NCBI GenBank assembly: GCA_016191875.1
Contig: JACPVG010000015.1
Coordinates: 1 to 61,940, forward strand
Length of the DNA stretch: 61,940 nucleotides
Origin: Chloroflexota bacterium
GTDB lineage: Bacteria; Chloroflexota; Anaerolineae; Anaerolineales; UBA11579
Direction of reading: 5' to 3'
Shown: positions 1-8,957 of the stretch, piece after piece
Layout: each line of letters starts with the position of its first letter
Position numbering within the stretch: position 1 is the first letter of the stretch
The notes under the pieces: model-generated
What the model was told of the DNA's origin: nothing
The model's database searches: none
The model's input: the letters and a program-made list of their open reading frames with translations, nothing else
Made by a program: the position numbers and the translations under genes

Positions 1-325
1 AAAATCATCCACGACGCAGTACACCGTGACAATGAGTGTGTTAGTATCCATTTGGGAGCTCCTCTAACTGGTGGTTTAGACATCTTCAGTTTAGAGAGTT
101 CCCATTTTCTTTTCAAGCCCCGAATAACTTGCACACGGGGTCAATTACCCGTTACCAATTACCAACTCCTTCCTCGCCCCTACGTTTTTCGCAAAAATTC
201 TCATCCCCGTTGTATTGCCATCGCCCGCAAAAGTGTCTATACTTTCAGCACACCGGCCTGTTGAATTTCGGTGACGCCGCCCGCCCGACTCCGGCGGGGG
301 AAACCACTACACGAGGAGAGAAGCC
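1..325. other. Leader region of the ABC transporter operon, no gene seen
   Basis: No convincing coding region is visible. Around 127-165 there is a copy of a dispersed motif (CTTGCACACGGGG, also seen near 60250 and 60371) followed by ACC-ending 7-bp repeats of the ATTACC type. The last 110 bases carry the promoter and ribosome binding site of the downstream binding-protein gene. Confidence 0.6.
215..243 (+). promoter_or_regulatory. Sigma70-type promoter for the peptide ABC operon
   Basis: TTGCCA at 215-220 and TATACT at 238-243 are separated by 17 bp, a near-consensus housekeeping promoter. Transcription would start near 250 and give a leader of about 75 nt before the ATG at 326. An ACGAGGAGAG ribosome binding site lies just before that ATG. 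Confidence 0.6.
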
Positions 326-2035
326 ATGAAAACCCACGTACGCCTGTTGTCCCTGTTCGCCGCGCTTGCCCTTCTGCTCGCAGCCTGTGGCGGCACACCC
401 ACACCAGCCGACACCGGCGGCGAAACGCCCGGCACAGGCGGCCAGCCGCCCGAACCGCCCCCTGCCGCCGAACCCGTGCAACTGCGCGTTGGCTGGGCCG
501 GCAGCCCGGACACGCTCAACCCCGGCACCGCCGTGCTCAGCGAAGCCTACGCGCTGTTTGAACTGGTTTACGACTCCATGTACCAGCTCAACCTGGATGG
601 CTCCTACTCGCCGGAATTGGCCGAGTCTGTTGACATCTCCGACGATGGCCTGGTCTACACCTTCACCCTGCGCGCCGGCATGACCTTCCACGACGGCGAA
701 GCCCTCACCGCCAGCGACGTCGCCTTCTCCTACAACTTCTACCAGACCAACACCGACTTCCCCTTCCTGCCCGTGTACACAGATTACTTCGAGAGCGTCG
801 AAGCCACCGATGACCGCACCGTGGTCATCACCCTCACCGAAGCCATCCCCAACATGGAGAGCCAGCTCATCTTCCTCTATGTCCTGCCTGAGCACATCTG
901 GGGCGGCTTGGAAGGCGCCGCCGCGGCCGAGTTCGAGAACCTCGAAATGATCGGCTCCGGCCCCTTCAAACTGACTGGCTATACGCAGAATGAGTTTGTC
1001 ACCCTCGAGACCAACCGCGCCCACGTCCTCTACAACCCCAAGATAGACGGCGTGGTCTTCCAGACCTTCAGCAACCCGGATGCCCTCGTCCAGGCCCTCC
1101 GCACCGGCCAGGTGGATATGATCACCGAGATGCCCAATACCGCCGTGCCGGGCCTCCAGGGCGACGCCGCCATCCAGGTTGTGGATGGCGCCCCGCTCGC
1201 GCCCTCCGTCTCGGACATCATCTTCAACCTCACCAATGAAGACACCTGCCCGCCCGACGATGGCGTCTGCACCGGCCACCCCGCCCTGCGCGACCGCAAC
1301 GTCCGCCTGGCCCTCTCCCACGCCACTGACAAGCAGAAGATCATTGATGTCGTCCTGCTCGGCTTTGGCTCGCCCGGCACCACCCTCATCCCGGATGGTC
1401 TCGGCGTCTGGTACAACGACACCATCGTCGATTACGCCTTCGATGTGGCTCTCGCCAACCAGATTCTCGACGATGCCGGCTACCTGGATACCGATGCCGA
1501 CGGCGTGCGCGAGATGCCCGGCGGCGGTGACCCGCTCAATTTCCGCCTCAACTGGCCCAGCGACAGCACCACCGCCCCGCGTGAGGCCGAATTGCTCAAT
1601 GAGATGTGGACCCAGGTCGGCGTCAGCCTCGAACTCCAGGCCCTCGACCCTGACACCCTCACCGCCGTGTGCTGCCCGACCTTCGATTTCGACATCATCA
1701 TCTGGGGCTGGGGCTCCGACCCGGATCCCGGCTTCCTGCTCTCGGTGATGACCACGGATGAGATTCCCACCGGCACCAGCGAGACCGGTTACTCCAACCC
1801 GGAGTACGACGCTCTCTACGTCCAGCAGGCCACCGAACTCGACCTGGATACCCGCATCGGCCTCGTGCACCAGATGCAGCAGATCGTCTTCGACGACATC
1901 GTGTATCTGATTCCGTTCTACGATGCCAACGTCCAGGCCTATCGCACCGACCGTTTCACCGGCTGGATTGTGGACATGCCCAAACTGGCCCTCGAAGACC
2001 TCAGCTCGCTGCTCGTCATCGAGCCGGTGCCGTAA
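326..2035 (+). CDS. ABC transporter substrate-binding lipoprotein, family 5 (peptide type)
   Basis: The 569-aa product is an extracytoplasmic solute-binding protein of the DppA/OppA family (SBP_bac_5), which captures peptides or similar solutes for the adjacent permeases. It begins with a signal peptide ending in the lipobox LLLAAC, with the lipidated Cys at residue 21. An Ala/Pro/Thr/Gly-rich linker (about 22-50) follows, then the family core from VQLRVGWAGSPDTLNP onward. Length fits the family. The ATG at 326 has a GAGGAGAG ribosome binding site. Two permease and two ATPase genes follow on the same strand, giving a full importer. The substrate cannot be read from sequence: dipeptides, oligopeptides and other family-5 ligands are all possible. 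The neighbouring aminopeptidase favours peptides. Confidence 0.9.
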   Translation: MKTHVRLLSLFAALALLLAACGGTPTPADTGGETPGTGGQPPEPPPAAEPVQLRVGWAGSPDTLNPGTAVLSEAYALFELVYDSMYQLNLDGSYSPELAESVDISDDGLVYTFTLRAGMTFHDGEALTASDVAFSYNFYQTNTDFPFLPVYTDYFESVEATDDRTVVITLTEAIPNMESQLIFLYVLPEHIWGGLEGAAAAEFENLEMIGSGPFKLTGYTQNEFVTLETNRAHVLYNPKIDGVVFQTFSNPDALVQALRTGQVDMITEMPNTAVPGLQGDAAIQVVDGAPLAPSVSDIIFNLTNEDTCPPDDGVCTGHPALRDRNVRLALSHATDKQKIIDVVLLGFGSPGTTLIPDGLGVWYNDTIVDYAFDVALANQILDDAGYLDTDADGVREMPGGGDPLNFRLNWPSDSTTAPREAELLNEMWTQVGVSLELQALDPDTLTAVCCPTFDFDIIIWGWGSDPDPGFLLSVMTTDEIPTGTSETGYSNPEYDALYVQQATELDLDTRIGLVHQMQQIVFDDIVYLIPFYDANVQAYRTDRFTGWIVDMPKLALEDLSSLLVIEPVP

Positions 2036-2297
2036 CGCACCCGCCAATTGTGGCAACGGGTAGCCCATACCCCTTGAGCAACTGGGGCGGAGGATGAATG
2101 TCCTCCGCCCCCTTTCCCCTTGTCATTCTGAGGGAGGCCAACCTGCCCTCTTCCGCCAATCGCCTTCTTCCCGACCGAAGAATCTACATCTCTGCCTTCA
2201 ACCAACTTCCATCTTCACAACCAACTAGTCTCACCACCGTAGGGGCGACGCAAAGAGTTACTCAGCAACTCCCGTCGCCCCCTGACCACTCGACCCC
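2036..2297. repeat. Dispersed GTCATTCTGAGGGAG element between binding protein and permease
   Basis: This 262-bp gap contains a copy of the dispersed element (about 2121-2195) that opens with GTCATTCTGAGGGAG and closes with GACCGAAGAATCT. A GTAGGGGCGAC motif follows near 2239 and is echoed by GTCGCCCC near 2273, which could pair. Related elements occur at 15810, 42087 and, inverted, at 60135-60215. No gene is seen. Confidence 0.6.
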
Positions 2298-3329
2298 ATG
2301 AAATCCCTCCGCTTCCTCGCCGCCCGCCTCGGCTGGGCCTTCCTCACCATCCTGTTCGTCGTCACCCTCAACTTTTTCATCTTCCGCGTCCTTCCCGGCG
2401 ACCCGGCCCGCGCCGGCCTGCGCGACCCGCGCCTCACCCGCGAGGCCGTCGAAGCCATCCGCGTGCGCTTCGGGTTGGATAAGCCTGTCATCAACTGTGT
2501 CCAGGCCCTCAATCCTTTTGAGGCCGGGGACTGCCTCGTCAACCCCCTCGACACCCAGTTCTTCATCTACTTTGGCAACCTCCTGCGCGGCGAACTCGGC
2601 ATCTCCTACCATACCAACCGCCCGGTGGCCGACCATCTCGGCCAGATGCTCTGGAACACCGTTCTGCTCATTGGCGCCGGCCAGGTGCTCGCCATCCTGC
2701 TCGGCGTGGCGTTGGGTGTGCTCGCCGCCTGGAAATCCCGCACCCGCATCGACGTCGGCGCGCTGCTCTTCAGCCTCCTCGCCTGGAGCCTGCCCACCTT
2801 CTGGCTCGGCATCATTCTGCTCTTCTGGGGCAGTTCCCGATTCGGCCTGCCCATCGGCGGCAAACTGACCCCCGGCCTCCCGTTCGTCAGCCAGGCGGCC
2901 ATGCTCAAAGACCTCGGCCGCCACCTCCTCCTGCCCACCCTCACCTACACCATCGTCTTCCTCGGCGAATACATGCTCATCATGCGCTCCACCCTGTTGG
3001 ATATCCTCTCCGAGGATTTCATCCTCACCGCCAAAGCCAAGGGGCTGCGCACGTTCCAGATTCTCAAAGACCATGCCCTGCGCAACGCCATGCTGCCGAT
3101 GGTCACCCTCATCGCCCTCAACCTCGGCTTCACCGTCGCCGGGGCCATCCAGATCGAGACCGTCTTTTCCTGGCCCGGCCTGGGCGGCGCGGTCTTCAAC
3201 GCTGTCGGCCAGCGCGACTACCCTATGCTTCAGGGCGCTTTCCTCCTGCTGGCCGTCAGCGTCATCCTCGCCAACCTCGCTGCCGACCTGCTCTACTCGC
3301 TGCTCGACCCGCGCGTCCGGGTGGATTGA
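2298..3329 (+). CDS. ABC transporter permease, DppB/OppB type
   Basis: This 343-aa inner-membrane permease forms half of the translocation pore of the peptide importer. The N-terminal membrane segment (FLTILFVVTLNFFIF) and the following LPGDPARAG are typical of the DppB family. About six hydrophobic segments are visible. The binding-protein-dependent transport signature (EAA loop) appears as LTAKAKGLRTFQILKDHALR in the C-terminal third and contacts the ATPase. An insertion around residues 70-85 (NCVQALNPFEAGDCLVNP) carries two cysteines. The next permease starts 7 bp downstream, so the two are co-translated. Confidence 0.92.
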   Translation: MKSLRFLAARLGWAFLTILFVVTLNFFIFRVLPGDPARAGLRDPRLTREAVEAIRVRFGLDKPVINCVQALNPFEAGDCLVNPLDTQFFIYFGNLLRGELGISYHTNRPVADHLGQMLWNTVLLIGAGQVLAILLGVALGVLAAWKSRTRIDVGALLFSLLAWSLPTFWLGIILLFWGSSRFGLPIGGKLTPGLPFVSQAAMLKDLGRHLLLPTLTYTIVFLGEYMLIMRSTLLDILSEDFILTAKAKGLRTFQILKDHALRNAMLPMVTLIALNLGFTVAGAIQIETVFSWPGLGGAVFNAVGQRDYPMLQGAFLLLAVSVILANLAADLLYSLLDPRVRVD

Positions 3330-3336
3330 GATCGAT

Positions 3337-4269
3337 ATGACCGACCAGCCCACCCTCATTACCGGCCGCGCCTTCTGGCGCGGCTTCCGCCGCAACCGCA
3401 TCGCCGTGGCCGGCCTCGCCATGCTCCTCATCGCCCTCGCCGCCGCTGTGTTCGCCCCGGCCGTCGCGCCCTACGACCCCTACGCGCCGGTCGCCATCAC
3501 CGTTGAATCCATTTACCAGCGGCCCGGCCCGGCCCACTGGCTGGGCACCGACGACGCCGGCAAGGACGTGCTCAGCAACTTCATCTTCGGCGCGCGCGTC
3601 TCGCTCACCGTCGGCATCTTCGCCTCGTTCATCTCCGTGGTCATCGGCGGCCTCATCGGCATCAGCGCCGGCTATTTCGGCGGCCGCCTGGAGCGCTGGC
3701 TGATGCGCTTCACCGATTTCATGCTCGTCATCCCAGACCTGCCGCTCATTGTCGTCATCGTCGCCATCACCCGGCCCAGCCTCACCAACATCATCCTGGT
3801 CATCGGCCTGCTGGGCTGGACCACCACCGCCCGCCTGGTGCGCTCACAGACTCTTTCCATCAAGGAACGCAAATTCGTCCTGCGGGCGCGCTCCATCGGG
3901 GCCGGCCATCTCCACATCCTGCGCCGCCACATCTTCCCGCTCGTCCTGCCGCTGCTGGTCGTCAACAGCGTCCTCATCATCTCGCTGGCGATTCTCAACG
4001 AAAGCACGCTCTCCTTCCTGGGCCTCTCCGACCCCACCCGCATCTCCTGGGGCCAGATGCTCAACTATGCCTTCGAGCGCGGCGCCATGAGCTCTCGCGC
4101 CTGGTGGGTGCTGGTCACGCCCGGTTTTGGCATCGTCTGGCTCGTCCTCGGCTTCACCCTGCTCGGCCACGGTCTGGAGCAGGTGCTCAACCCGCGCACC
4201 GAGTGGCACCACCTCACCGACCACCCCCGCATGGTTTCCCTTCCCGCCCCGTTAAATCCCCAGCCATGA
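3337..4269 (+). CDS. ABC transporter permease, DppC/OppC type
   Basis: The 310-aa product is the second membrane subunit of the peptide importer. The start at 3337 (MTDQPTLITGRAFWRGF) is preferred because the open frame upstream of it overlaps the dppB-like gene. The OppC N-terminal segment (FRRNRIAVAGLAMLLIAL) precedes a periplasmic part containing WLGTDDAGKDVLSNFIFGAR, a typical DppC motif. The EAA loop reads VLRARSIGAGHLHILRRHIF. It lies 7 bp after the other permease. Confidence 0.92.
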   Translation: MTDQPTLITGRAFWRGFRRNRIAVAGLAMLLIALAAAVFAPAVAPYDPYAPVAITVESIYQRPGPAHWLGTDDAGKDVLSNFIFGARVSLTVGIFASFISVVIGGLIGISAGYFGGRLERWLMRFTDFMLVIPDLPLIVVIVAITRPSLTNIILVIGLLGWTTTARLVRSQTLSIKERKFVLRARSIGAGHLHILRRHIFPLVLPLLVVNSVLIISLAILNESTLSFLGLSDPTRISWGQMLNYAFERGAMSSRAWWVLVTPGFGIVWLVLGFTLLGHGLEQVLNPRTEWHHLTDHPRMVSLPAPLNPQP

Positions 4270-4279
4270 CCGCCTCCCC

Positions 4280-4405
4280 CCACCCCCCATCTTTTTTCAT
4301 CCGCGTCCATCTGTGTTCATCTGTGGTCAATTCTATTTGTTGCTTTTCTTTGCGCAACACAACCTTTCCCAATTACCAATTACCAGTTTCAAATTACCTC
4401 CCATC
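4280..4405. repeat. 10-bp CATCTGTG repeats and ATTACC heptads before the ATPase gene
   Basis: Two degenerate repeat types lie end to end in the gap. First come units of about 10 bp around 4300-4330 (TCCATCTGTG, TTCATCTGTG). Then 7-bp units ending in ATTACC run around 4368-4400. The ATG of the ATPase follows directly. The same two repeat types recur before several other genes in the window. Confidence 0.6.
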
Positions 4406-5380
4406 ATGACCTCCCCCCTCCTCGATGTCCGCGACCTCTCCGTCGATTTCCACCTCCCCGGCCGCCCGCCCGGCCACGCCGTCTCGCGGGTCGGCTTCAC
4501 TCTCCAACCGGGTGAAGCGATGGGCCTGGTGGGTGAAAGCGGCTGCGGCAAGACCACCCTCAGCCTCGCCCTCTTGCGCCTCCTGCCGCCGCAGGGCCGC
4601 ATCGTCAGCGGCTCGGTGAAATTCAACGGCCGCGAACTGCTCGCCCTGAGCGAACCCGAGATGGCCAATGTGCGCTGGAAGGACATCAGCATGATCTTCC
4701 AGGGCGCCATGAACGCCCTCAACCCGGTTGCCAGCATCGGCGCCCAGATAAGCGAGGCCGTCCGCCGCCACTATTCCTTCATGACCCCCGTCGAGGCCAG
4801 AACCCGCACCGCCGAACTGCTCGACATGGTCGGTATTGGGGCCGCCCGCGCCGGGCAATACCCGCACCAGTATTCCGGCGGCATGCGCCAGCGCGCCATG
4901 ATCGCCATGGCCCTGGCCTGCTCCCCCCAGATCGTCATCGCCGACGAACCCACCACTGCCCTGGACGTGATGATTCAGGCTCAGATTCTCGACCTGCTCG
5001 ACCGCCTGCGCCGTGAACTCGGGCTGGCCGTCATCTTCGTCACCCATGACCTCGGCGTGGTGGCTGAACTGTGCGACAAAGTGCTGGTGATGTACGCCGG
5101 CGTGACCGCCGAGTACGCCGGCGTGGACGAAATCTACAACCAGCCCCGCCACCCCTACACCCAGGAACTCCTCAAGGCCTTCCCCGACCTCTCGCGGCCG
5201 CGTGCCGCCCTCAACAGCATCCCCGGCTACCCGCCCCGCATCGACGCCCTGCCGCCCGGCTGCCGCTTTGCTCCGCGCTGCCCGGCCGTCTTCGACCGCT
5301 GCCATATCGACCAGCCCGCCCTGCACGCCCTCACACCCGAGCATCTCGCCGCCTGCCATCTCGTCGAGTCCGAATCATGA
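4406..5380 (+). CDS. ABC transporter ATPase, DppD/OppD type
   Basis: The 324-aa cytoplasmic ATPase powers the peptide importer. Walker A (GESGCGKTT) is at residues 43-51. The signature YSGGMRQR, Walker B followed by the D-loop (VIADEPTTALD) and the switch histidine (FVTHDL) are all present. The C-terminal oligopeptide-transporter extension ends with RFAPRCPAVFDRC, a cysteine cluster typical of DppD/OppD. The start at 4406 (MTSPLLDVRDLSVDF) is preferred because a longer frame from 4313 would translate the intergenic repeats. Confidence 0.92.
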   Translation: MTSPLLDVRDLSVDFHLPGRPPGHAVSRVGFTLQPGEAMGLVGESGCGKTTLSLALLRLLPPQGRIVSGSVKFNGRELLALSEPEMANVRWKDISMIFQGAMNALNPVASIGAQISEAVRRHYSFMTPVEARTRTAELLDMVGIGAARAGQYPHQYSGGMRQRAMIAMALACSPQIVIADEPTTALDVMIQAQILDLLDRLRRELGLAVIFVTHDLGVVAELCDKVLVMYAGVTAEYAGVDEIYNQPRHPYTQELLKAFPDLSRPRAALNSIPGYPPRIDALPPGCRFAPRCPAVFDRCHIDQPALHALTPEHLAACHLVESES

Positions 5381-5516
5381 CCCTCCGATTTCCCTTGGCC
5401 TACCCCCTGCACCCCTTCCCCTTATCCCTTCTTCCCTTGTCTCCGTGTTCCCTTGTCCGCTCTCCGCGTGAACTGACTCTTATCGATCACCAATTACCGC
5501 TTACCAATTACGTTTC
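5381..5516. repeat. Pyrimidine-rich and ATTACC repeats between the two ATPase genes
   Basis: The gap holds CCCTT/TCCGTG-rich degenerate repeats (about 5410-5465) similar to those at 7970-8010. A short ATTACC heptad run (about 5488-5513) follows and ends 3 bp before the next ATG. No gene is seen. Confidence 0.5.
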
Positions 5517-6497
5517 ATGACTCCCGCCCTCCGCCTCGTCTCCCTCAAAAAACACTTCGCCGCCGGCCGCGCCGGTTTCTTCCACCGCGACCCCCGCTTG
5601 GTGCACGCTGTGGATGGCATCTCGCTCGAGGTCGCCCACGGCGAAATCCTCGCCCTGGTCGGCGAAAGCGGCTGCGGCAAGAGCACCCTCGCCCTCACCC
5701 TGCTCGGTCTGGAAAAGCCCACCAGCGGCGAGATTCACTTCGAAGGCACGGATGTCACCCACCTGCGCGGCGCGGCCCTCAAAGACATGCACCGCCGCAT
5801 CCAGATGGTCTTCCAGGACCCCTATGAATCCCTGAATCCGATGATGACCGTGGAAGAGGCTGTGGCCGAGCCGCTGGAAGTGCACAGCCTGCTGAAAAAT
5901 TCCGCTGCCCGCCGCACCCGCGTCATCCAGGCCCTCGAAGATGCCGGCCTCAAACCCGCCGACTCCTTCCTCGACCGCCTGCCCCACCAGCTCTCCGGCG
6001 GCCAGCGCCAACGCGTTGTCATCGCCGCCGCCCTGGTCCTTGAGCCCACCATCCTCCTCGCCGACGAGCCGGTCTCGATGCTGGATGTCAGCATTCGCGC
6101 CGAGATTCTGAACTTGCTGGCGGAGATTCGAGCGCGCCGCAGCATCACCATCCTGTTCATTACCCACGACTTCGGCACCATCGCCCACTTCGCCGACCGC
6201 ATCGCCGTTATGTACCTGGGCCGCATCGTCGAGATCGGCGCGACGGAAGAAGTCCTGCGAGATCCTCAACACCCCTACACCCAGGCCTTGCTTTCGGCCG
6301 TGCCGGTCCCCAACCCGCGCCTGCGCCAGAAGCGCCTGATTCTGCAAGGCGAGACCCCCAACCCCATCGACCTGCCCTCCGGCTGCCGTTTCCACCCCCG
6401 CTGCCCCGTCGCCGAAGACCGCTGCCGCCTCACCGACCCGCCCGCCGTCCCTCTCTCCGCCACCCACTCCGCCGCCTGCCTCCTCGTTGAAGACTGA
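5517..6497 (+). CDS. ABC transporter ATPase, DppF/OppF type
   Basis: The 326-aa second ATPase pairs with the DppD-like subunit. Walker A (GESGCGKST) lies at residues 49-57. The signature is LSGGQRQR, Walker B is LLADEPVSMLD and the switch histidine is in FITHDF. The C-terminus carries the oligopeptide-transporter extension with RFHPRCPVAEDRC. It completes a five-gene importer on one strand. Its stop overlaps an upstream TTG of the following frame, but that gene probably starts at the ATG at 6502. Confidence 0.92.
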   Translation: MTPALRLVSLKKHFAAGRAGFFHRDPRLVHAVDGISLEVAHGEILALVGESGCGKSTLALTLLGLEKPTSGEIHFEGTDVTHLRGAALKDMHRRIQMVFQDPYESLNPMMTVEEAVAEPLEVHSLLKNSAARRTRVIQALEDAGLKPADSFLDRLPHQLSGGQRQRVVIAAALVLEPTILLADEPVSMLDVSIRAEILNLLAEIRARRSITILFITHDFGTIAHFADRIAVMYLGRIVEIGATEEVLRDPQHPYTQALLSAVPVPNPRLRQKRLILQGETPNPIDLPSGCRFHPRCPVAEDRCRLTDPPAVPLSATHSAACLLVED

Positions 6498-6501
6498 ATT
6501 C

Positions 6502-6969
6502 ATGCCAACACCCAAGTTCTCGCTCGCCGCCTACAAAGACGAAGCAACCCTCGACCTAATGAGCAACGCCAGTCACAAGGCTCTGGCCGCCTGGGCGTTC
6601 GCCTGCGGAGAACGCGCTCTGCCCCACTTTGAAGAACAATATCCGCAAGACCGGCGTCCCCGCAACGCCCTCGACACACTCCAAAACTGGATAACCACCG
6701 GCGAGTTCAAAATGGCCGTCATCCGCAAAGCCTCGCTCGACGCCCACGCCGCCGCCCGTGAAGTCGGCGCAGACACACCCGCCCGCTCCGCCGCCCGCTC
6801 CGCCGGTCAGGCCGTTGCCACCGCCCACGTCCGCACCCACGCCCTTGGCGCCGCCAACTACGCCCTGCAGGCCATCCACCACGCCGCCGCGGCCGCCGAT
6901 GCGGATGCCGCCATCGCCGCCGAACGCGCCTGGCAACTCCAGCACCTGCTCGAACTGGGAGACCACTGA
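6502..6969 (+). CDS. Imm-5-like putative immunity protein
   Basis: This 155-aa, Ala/His-rich, all-helical protein resembles the Imm-5-like family of putative immunity proteins: SHKALAAWAFACGERALPHFE near the start, then DTLQNWITTGEFKMAVIRKAS, then a helical tail with AAHAAAR-type repeats. In that family such proteins are thought to protect against polymorphic toxins, but many solitary copies exist with unknown roles. No toxin gene is adjacent; the neighbours are the peptide importer and a CoA-transferase. A TTG at 6487 would give a 160-aa form overlapping the ATPase gene. Recognition comes from remembered family pattern only. Confidence 0.55.
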   Translation: MPTPKFSLAAYKDEATLDLMSNASHKALAAWAFACGERALPHFEEQYPQDRRPRNALDTLQNWITTGEFKMAVIRKASLDAHAAAREVGADTPARSAARSAGQAVATAHVRTHALGAANYALQAIHHAAAAADADAAIAAERAWQLQHLLELGDH

Positions 6970-7049
6970 CCTATCTGCGCTCATCTGCGTTTATCTGTGG
7001 TCAAATTACTCATTAGCAGTTACCAGTTACCGCCCACCCTCGCGCCCGA
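6970..7049. repeat. CATCTGTG and GTTACC repeats before the CoA-transferase gene
   Basis: The 80-bp gap consists of 10-bp CATCTG-type units followed by AGTTACC-type heptads, the same order as at 4300-4400. No ribosome binding site is evident before the ATG at 7050. Confidence 0.5.
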
Positions 7050-7955
7050 ATGTCCAAACTGAGCACCCTCCCAGCAGCCATCGCCGCCCACGTCCACGAC
7101 GGCGACACTCTCTACCTGGCCGGCTTCACCCACTTGATTCCCTTCGCCGCTGCCCATGAGATCATCCGCCAGCGCCGCAAAGACCTCACCCTCGCCCGCG
7201 CCACCCCGGACATCATCTACGACCAGATGGCCGCCGCCGGCTGCGCCCGCAAGATCATCTTCTCCTACATGGGCAACCCCGGCGTCGGCTCGCTCCACGT
7301 CCTGCGCCGCCTGGTCGAATCCGGCGCGCTCGAATGGGAGGAATACTCCCACTTCGGTATGATCACCCGCCTCGCCGCCGCCGCCGCCGGCCTGCCCTTC
7401 CTGCCCATGCGCCCCACCGGCGCCTCAGACCTCGCCAACGTCAACCCCGCCTACCGGCGCATCCCCGACCCCTACGGCGGTGAAGACGTCGTCGTCCTGC
7501 CCGCCTTGCATCCCGATGTTGCCATCCTGCACGTTCAGCGCGCCGACGAAAACGGCAACGCCCACCTGTGGGGCATCCTCGGCGAGCAGAAGGAGGCCGC
7601 CTTCGCCGCCCGCCGCGTCATCCTCACCGCCGAAGAGATCGTCAGCGAAGACGTCATCCGCCGCGACCCCAACCGCACCCTCATTCCCGGCCTGGTTGTC
7701 TCCGCGGTTTGCCACGTCCCCCATGCCGCCCACCCCTCCTACGCCCAGGGCTATTACGACCGCGACAACGCCTTCTACCTCGAGTGGGACGCCCTCAGCC
7801 AGGACGAAGCCCGCCTGCAAGAGTGGCTCGACCAGTGGGTCTACGCCCTCCCCGACCGCGCCGCCTACTGGGACAAACTCGGCCCGGAGGTCCACGCCCG
7901 CCTCACCCCTTCCCCACGCCCCAGCGGCGAAGTCGATTACGGCGGCTACGCCTGA
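7050..7955 (+). CDS. CoA-transferase family I, alpha subunit
   Basis: The 301-aa product matches the alpha subunit of glutaconate/3-oxoacid-type CoA-transferases, which move CoA between carboxylic acids. The N-terminal DGDTLYLAGFTHLIPFAAAHE and the later FSYMGNPGVGS fit the family fold. The beta subunit follows about 260 bp downstream, separated by repeats. The pair could serve amino-acid fermentation (glutaconate) or oxoadipate breakdown; the sequence does not decide. Next to a peptide importer, amino-acid catabolism is a reasonable inference. Confidence 0.82.
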   Translation: MSKLSTLPAAIAAHVHDGDTLYLAGFTHLIPFAAAHEIIRQRRKDLTLARATPDIIYDQMAAAGCARKIIFSYMGNPGVGSLHVLRRLVESGALEWEEYSHFGMITRLAAAAAGLPFLPMRPTGASDLANVNPAYRRIPDPYGGEDVVVLPALHPDVAILHVQRADENGNAHLWGILGEQKEAAFAARRVILTAEEIVSEDVIRRDPNRTLIPGLVVSAVCHVPHAAHPSYAQGYYDRDNAFYLEWDALSQDEARLQEWLDQWVYALPDRAAYWDKLGPEVHARLTPSPRPSGEVDYGGYA

Positions 7956-8213
7956 CTCCCCCTCCCCATGTCCCCTCTTCCCTTCCTCCCTGTCTCCGCT
8001 TCTCCCGCTCTCCTTGCATCGTTCCATTTCATCTGTGCTAATCTGTGTTCATCTGTGGTTGAAAAGCCTTTGCATTGCTTTTCTTTGCGTTCCTTGCGTT
8101 CTCTGCATCCTTTGCATAGCGGGTTTTTTGCGTGCCTCCATGTCTCTATGGTGAAATAGCTCTATGACTCCTTCTCGGCAGCCAATTACCAGTTACCGAT
8201 TACCAGTTACCCC
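7956..8213. repeat. Composite repeat block between the CoA-transferase subunits
   Basis: At least four degenerate repeat types lie in sequence: CCCTT/TCTCC units (7970-8015), CATCTGTG units (8028-8060), TTGCGTTC-type units (8078-8115), and ATTACC/GTTACC heptads (8182-8212) that stop one base before the ATG. It separates two genes whose products should form one enzyme, so they may share a long structured intercistronic RNA. No gene is visible. Confidence 0.65.
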
Positions 8214-8957
8214 ATGACTCCCTACTCCCCTTCCGAACTCATGGCCGTCAACGCCGCTCGCCTGCTCACCGATGGCAAGGTCGTCTTCGTCGGCGTCGGC
8301 CTGCCCAACCTGGCCTGCAACCTCGCCCTGCGTACCCACGCCCCGAACCTCACCTTGATCTACGAAGCTGGCGTCATCGGCGCCCGCCCCGAACGCCTGC
8401 CGCTCTCCATCGGCGACCCCACCCTCGTCACCGGCGCGGCCGCCGTCGCCGGCATGTACGATATCTTCGCCCTCTACCTCCAGCGCGGCCTCGTGGATGT
8501 CGGCTTTCTCGGTGGGGCGCAGATCAGCCGCACCGGCGACATCAACGCCACCGTCATCGGCGACTACGCCGGCCCCAGGACCCGCCTGCCCGGCTCCGGC
8601 GGCTCGATGGAGATCGCCGCCTGGGCGAAGCAGTGCTTCATCATCACCCCCCACCAGAAGCGGCGCTTCCCTGATAAGGTGGATTTCCAGACTTCGCTGG
8701 GCCACGGCCCCGCCCGGCGCGCCCTGCCCGGCCGCGGCCCGCAGGCCGTCGTCACCGATCTCGGCATCCTGCGCCCCGACGCCAGCGGCGAACTCGTCCT
8801 CGTCGCCCTGCACCCTGCCGCCACCCTCGAAGAGGCGCAGGCCAACACCGGTTGGCCGCTCCAATCTGCCCCCGATCTGGCCGCCACCGCCCCGCCCACC
8901 GCCGACGAACTCGCCCTCCTCCGCGCCCTCGACCCCGACCGCATCTACTTGAAATAG
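8214..8957 (+). CDS. CoA-transferase family I, beta subunit
   Basis: The 247-aa product is the partner of the alpha subunit encoded upstream. The motif LIYEAGVIGA supplies the glutamate expected to form the acyl-CoA thioester intermediate in family I enzymes. FLGGAQISRTGDINATVIGD and the glycine-rich RLPGSGGSMEIA fit GctB/PcaJ-type beta subunits. Length is normal. Substrate is undetermined. Confidence 0.85.
   Translation: MTPYSPSELMAVNAARLLTDGKVVFVGVGLPNLACNLALRTHAPNLTLIYEAGVIGARPERLPLSIGDPTLVTGAAAVAGMYDIFALYLQRGLVDVGFLGGAQISRTGDINATVIGDYAGPRTRLPGSGGSMEIAAWAKQCFIITPHQKRRFPDKVDFQTSLGHGPARRALPGRGPQAVVTDLGILRPDASGELVLVALHPAATLEEAQANTGWPLQSAPDLAATAPPTADELALLRALDPDRIYLK

Noticed and set aside
245..2068. 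607-aa open frame on the minus strand opposite the binding-protein gene
   Set aside because: It is a long antisense frame caused by high GC at third codon positions. The product is Gly/Val/Ala/His-rich with no domain, while the plus strand encodes a clear family-5 binding protein.
6502..6969. Toxin-immunity pair with the neighbouring genes
   Set aside because: The Imm-5-like protein has no adjacent toxin-like gene; the flanking ABC ATPase and CoA-transferase are metabolic, so no pair was claimed.
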